Shown here: positions 23,848 to 30,100 of the stretch, one piece after another
Numbering within the stretch: position 1 is the stretch's first letter
Layout of the letters: every line of letters starts with the position of its first letter
Assembly (NCBI GenBank): GCA_949318235.1
Contig: OX439137.1
Location: 2,535,249 to 2,599,248 of the forward strand
Reading direction: 5' to 3'
Length of the DNA stretch: 64,000 nucleotides
Source: Ecdyonurus torrentis
Lineage: Eukaryota; Arthropoda; Insecta; Ephemeroptera; Heptageniidae
Notes under the pieces: generated by a model
The model's database searches: none
What the model was told of the DNA's origin: nothing
The model's input: the letters and a program-made list of their open reading frames with translations, nothing else
Made by a program: the position numbers and the translations under genes

Positions 23848-26837
23848 ATGACATTCACGCAGCGCACTATAACCCCCGCACTTCCTTGTGATTTTTTACT
23901 TTTAATTATTTGTTTGTTTATTCGTCATCGATACACTATATACAGACAGATCTAAAATCCTAGTAATGCTGTATAACCTTACGTTACGCATGATACAATA
24001 AAGACGTTACGTAAAACCAACGGAAAATTTCGACTAACGTTTATTATTGCAGACATTGATTTTATAATCTTTGCAAATAATAATGCTGCCCGATTATGAC
24101 TTGCCATTTTTACTTGCATAACAAAAAAATAAATAAAAATCACTACATGTCGAAAGACTTAAGCATAGAAAAAAAATAATGACGTCTACAGTAGTCTACC
24201 CCCCCCCCCCCAAATAAAAAATAATAATATTATAATAATAATGCACGAGGGGAGAGTTTTTTTTTTTTTTTTTTTAATTAGTCCCAGTTTAAAATTAAAA
24301 ACAAACACAACATAATTTAGGATGTGTGTGCCTGCACCATGATGCAATAAAAATGTGCACTTCACTTTTTTTTTACCACATAAAAAAAAATTACTTTCGG
24401 TTTAGCACGCGGAAAAAGCAACTTAAAAGGGTCCGTAATTTAACATTACACTAGAGTGGAAACTCCTTTTTATATTTTTTTTATTATTATTATTATTAGT
24501 TTTTTTTTTTTTTTTTTTTTTTTTTTTGAGAAAACAACTGCATTGATTTTGGAGATATTTAAATAAGGAATACCAGATATGCTTTTACGTGTTTTAAGAT
24601 ATAGACAATTTTAACATTTTTTTTTTCTTTTTTCACTGATAAACCCTAATGGTTTTAAGACCTAACAAATAAATGGTGCAATAAAATATTACAACGTATA
24701 CGTAGATTCTATTTTAAATGCAAAACTATAAACTATAGAAATTATAATGCACTATAGTAAGGAGAAGCGGATGTGACCAAAATCGCTGATAGTCGGCCTC
24801 AATAATAATAATAATACTAGTCAATAATAAATAATAATAAAACTGTTTTTCCCCATAAGCTTAATGTTAAATTAGGGGACCCTTAGCTTTCCCCGCGTCT
24901 CCCCTTGCGCTAAACCGATAAGTTCTATCAAAATATTTTCAATTGCATCTCCTTATTTATTAGTATTTATTTTTTACATAATAAGAAGTTGACCTGAAAC
25001 TTATAGAGAACCTTCAGTAATTTGTACTGTACTAAAGTATTACCCTATATTCCGCTAATGTACCTCTGACCAACTTCTAGTTACCTGTTAAAACTCAGGT
25101 AAGGCCCTACAGTACCTTCTGGAATGTCTGTCAGAAGGTCCGCGGACAAAAGGCCCTGGCTGTGCACACAGGTAAAGCATATGGGCGAGCGGCGCACAGG
25201 TAGGGCCTTTTGTCCGCAGGCCTTCTGACTGTATACGACACTCTGGAAGGTTAAATGAGTGAGGAATTATATTGATCAATGTGAGAAGGAAAAAAAAAAA
25301 AAAAAAAAAGTATTTACATAGGGTACATACATATTACATACATACATATCGATGCTGTTGCGAACAATATGTTTAACTCGTATTTTGTCAGGCAAAGCAA
25401 AATGTGTAAGTCGTTTTTTGTCACGCTAAGCAATATGTGTATCTCGTTTTTTGTCAAGCTAAGCAAAATGCGTAAGTCATTCCCGAACGTAATGGAGATG
25501 GCGCTCGACTTACACATATTGCTACGCGTGACAAAAAACGAGATACACATCTTGCTTAGCGTGACAAAAAACGACTTATACATTTTGCTTCGCCTGACAA
25601 AATACGAGTTACACACATTGTTCGCAACATCATCGATATAAACATACATAATATGGCGCTATAATCCTTTTCAGGGTAAGCCAACAACATAGATGGTTTT
25701 TAGCCTGACCTAGCGATATATCTCCACAACTTTCTATCCTGACATATTTCTCTTGCTTCCATTTAGATTCCTATCTTGTTTCCTACACTTTCTTTTGCAT
25801 TTCTACATTATTTGTACATTTTTATTTTTCAAACATCTGCCACTAAAATCATCACATTAGCTCACTTTTAGCTTTTACCAAATATTAATTATTATAAGAA
25901 AAAAAAAAACTTGATATATTTTAGTAAATAATTATCGCAGTAGCATGCTTCACACTTTTATTAATGAACTCACCGCACTATCGTCATCACAGCACGCTGA
26001 ACACGTACAACTTGTAGCATGAGGAGTTAAAATATTTTCATCAATCAAAGTCTGCAGACTTCGTCCTCCAAATCTGATACTTCTCTTCCAGTCTTTACTC
26101 GACGCTCGACCACACAGAGCTTCGAACTCACTTGGAGTATACCACGTGTCTCCCAATTTGATACACCTGCCTCGTCCTCCTGACCCAAACTTGCTCTTAT
26201 GAAGTTCTGCACTTGTGTTCTATCAACATAAAACATGGTAACATGGTCAACTAGGGTATTACTATACATTTAATCATTGTTAATATAGAATTACCAGCAA
26301 GAGCCTCACCCTTAAAGTGTATACAGACAGAAGGCCCGCGGACAAAAGGCTCTACAACAAAAGACCTTACCTGTGCGCCGCTTGCCGATATGCTTTACCT
26401 GTGCGCACACCCAGGGCCTTTTGTCCGTGGATCTTCTGACGGACATTCCCCTTAAAGCCCTTGTCAACTTACTTTTTTATCATTTAGAATACTAGATTGA
26501 TAATTACCATACCTTACTATCCATGAATTAGACACCACCACTATGATTTTGTATTTATTTTCATTTATTTTTATTTTAGAGGTTATTTCACGCATCTGAC
26601 ATCACAATGTACAGTAGGGAGCAGATAAAATGTTAACAAAGGAAATATAGCTCCACAAAATTACAATAGCAAGGTGTGCCTACTGCTGCATTTCTCCGCC
26701 TTCTCAGGCTAGTTGTCATTGCAGTGGCCAACGACATAAATATAAGCACACCTCCTTGACTATGCACATCTTCTCTCTCTCTATCAGAATCAGAGTATTA
26801 AGCCAGCCTGCTGCCGACCAGCCTTCTGGAGCACCAC

Positions 26838-26922
<85 letters not shown>

Positions 26923-27143
26923 TCCCTCTTGCTTTTTTTAAGAACCAAAATATTAAACCTGCCTGCTAGACCTGCCGTGTGTTGTTCTCTCTCGAATGTC
27001 TCGTTCAAACAAAATATTTATTATAATATAAGCTTCCTCTAAACTTGTTTGCTGTTGCTCCAGAAAAAATACATAGTAAGCGATATCATTGAAATAGAGA
27101 GAGATGGTGCTCGTTAAACAAGCAGGCAAGCATATTATTCATT

Positions 27144-27180
<37 letters not shown>

Positions 27181-30100
27181 GTGGTGCGTGCTCCAGACGG
27201 CTGGTCGGCAGCAAGCAAGCATAATACTCTGATAGAGAGAGAGAAGATGTGCATATAGTCAAGGAGGTGTGCTTATATTCATGTCGTTGGCCACTAAAAT
27301 TACAACTAGCCTGAGCAGGCAGAAGTAGACACACCTTGCTATTGTAATTTTATGGACCAATAGTGTCTCTTTAACAGTTTTTAAGCTCTGTACTGTACTG
27401 CTAGGTTCTTAATAGGGGTAAAGAACTTGAGGGAGGGGCTTAAATTTATCACGTGACCAAAGCGGTGACTGTAATTAGCAGAGGTACATTGTGACGTCAG
27501 ATAAGTGAAATAAACGTCAAAAAGAAAATAAATGAAAATAAATACAAAATCAACATGGTGGTGTCTAAATCATGGATAATAATAATGAGGTATGGTAATT
27601 ATCAGTCTAGTATTCTAAATGATAAAAAAGTAACTTGACAAGGGCCTATAGAAATGCTATAGAAATTCACAGTAGAAATTCTATAGAGGTAAAAGTCTCA
27701 CAGTGTAATGACATTATTAATCAAAAAATATATTTATTTGAGAACTTCCCAGAGTGGCACAGAGTGTTGTACAGTTTCAGACAAATGAGAGGTTAACAAT
27801 TAAATGTATTGCCTTTTTGCACACCTCAAATTTTTATGTAAAAACAATAGTGTTACTGTGTTACATCATATTTAAGTATTTTGTCGCATACTCAGGGGTA
27901 GCATTATCTATCAGGTGAGCTGCTTTAGCCAGCAAGCCAAACATGCCTTGTATGGATATATATTGATGGCTCCTCGGAAAACTGAACTATCCTTAGTCTC
28001 CTCACGCCTCAAATTTGAAACATATGCGTTCTTCGCCTCTCCCAAAATCCAAAATTGAAGCAATTGTAATGATATGAGAAGCTTCAAATTCAAGGCGGAG
28101 AGCTCAGATGTTTCAAATTTAAGGATTGTATATAGATGGCTTGTATCTCAAAATCTAAAACGAAAACTTCCAAATTTTATGATGTCATTTGAAAGTTAAC
28201 AGTAACAGCTACCTATGATAAAGTTTTCAGAACCCATGACCATCAGATAAGAGAGAAATTAATTATTGAAATTAACATGGGCTCTTATGGGACTAAAACT
28301 TCAAAAAATCGTAATTAAAAATCTAGCATGGTGACCCCCCAAATTTTTTACATTTTTAAAGATACCTAACCCTAATGTATCATTGTACAAAATTTCAGAT
28401 TTTTCTGTCTTTACAACTTTTTAGTCAAATCCCGCAGTAGCTGATTTCCCGCCTTAAGGCGTGAGGAGACTAAGGATAGTTCAGTTTTCCGAGGAGCCAT
28501 CAATATATATCCATGGGCTTGACCTCTCCTAAGAACTTCTATTGTGGTACGTAAGACCCTTGCTGACAATTCTATACTTCACTTTAATATAAATCCTAAC
28601 TGCAATAATTTCTTTCATTCAAGTAACTTTATTATTAGAATAAACATATTAAACTGTGTGTAGCAAGTGTCACAATTTATATACCATATTTATTATTTTA
28701 AAATTGTCTACATCTAATTTTCTATGTAATTAATTTACTACACTTGAAATCACATAAGGATGTGGGCGATTTATCGATTTCCCCTGGGCAGCCAATAGAC
28801 GCTCTAGCTTTCAAGGTTACTAGGAGGTGGGGTAATTTTAACTAAATGGAGAGTTTTTAGGCGTTCTCTTATTGGTCGCATCCTTACGTGGCGCGGACTG
28901 TAGTTATGGAAGGAAAAAAAGAAGTTTAAAACAAAAGTTTGGCGCCTTTGCTATAACTACATATTAGTAATATGCATTAAAATAATGAGAAAACCATGAA
29001 GACAGTACAGTATTTGTTACTTTATATTGTACTGTTTATGCAGGTTTGCCTAGAACATGGGAATTTCATTTCACTGTTAAAGATCTCTTATCATGACATG
29101 AGTCTATATTCAAGACAGTGACGCTGATTACGGTATCAGGTTTTGGTCACCGTGAAATATTTGAATTGCTGTGTAATCAAGTGGCACGGCCCAAAACAAC
29201 ACTAGCGACTCAACTGTGAAGCTTCTATGTTTTTACCCGGGCTGTCAATTAACACAGAACATGTTGGCATCGCTATCTTGTATGTAGTATCTTGAATATG
29301 AATTAGAGAACTTTAACAGAGAAGCGACAACCTCATGTTTTAGGCAGACCTGTAATACATTTGTTTTGAAAGTTCCGCTAAAAGTACCCAAATTTAAAAG
29401 ACAGGCTCTTAGCCAATGAGCAAGCTTCAATTTTGTGGGTAGCCAATCATTTAGCTTAAAAGTTTAGGTACTTTTAGTGGACCTTTCAAAATCAATGTAT
29501 TGCAGGTCTGCCTAAAACGTGAGGTTGTCGCTTCTCTGTTAAGGTTCTCTAACATGAAATCAATTGCAGCGCCAAGTCGCCAACTGCCTTAACTTATACA
29601 TGCCTTAACTAATGTCATAACTGATTACCTTTGAACAAAACAACTAAGTCTGGACCATAGAAAACTATTAAACTTCTAGCTGTTAAACTCAACCCCCACT
29701 TATGACAATGTTAAATGATTAAGCATATAATAGCAACTGCTATTGACTGCTTTTGTCTGCTTATATGACTGTCTTACCTTGCAACGGACTGGCAGTACAG
29801 GTAGGTGAACACTTTCATTCCAAGTTGTCTGACAACTTTCTCGTGTAGTTGGAGGAGCAGCTTGTACCGTTGCCGTGGCAACCTCACCACTGACTGTATC
29901 TCCTTGTATAACAATGTGTGTTGCTTTTAAATCCCCATTTTGAAGACACTGTAGACCCTACAACAATAATAACAATATGGTTACAGGTACTGCAATATAT
30001 ATTAGTTAGAATTTAACTAAATATTAATTCTAAAATTGTAATAAAAAATAATAATAATTATATATAAAAAAAATCAGATTGAAAATATTGACAGCTTTTA

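Larger units (their letters stand above)
27641..28567. mobile_element. Family O element, copy 1, with nested insertions
   Basis: Left end CAGTAGAAATTCTATAGAGG and right end GACCTCTCCTAAGAACTTCT ATTGTGG resemble the ends of 35630-35915 and 38078-38215. Interior holds the hairpin 27935-28522. Confidence 0.6.

Noticed and set aside
25314..25649. Long frames on both strands
   Set aside because: Produced by a palindrome with tandem units; no protein family and mirrored translations.
26045..26269. Minus-strand 74-codon frame
   Set aside because: Wrong frame over the SAND exon; the correct frame gives KDWK.
26756..27008. Leu-Ser and Arg-Glu repeat proteins
   Set aside because: Translations of the (CT)n microsatellite; the same holds at 55161, 57265 and 63100.
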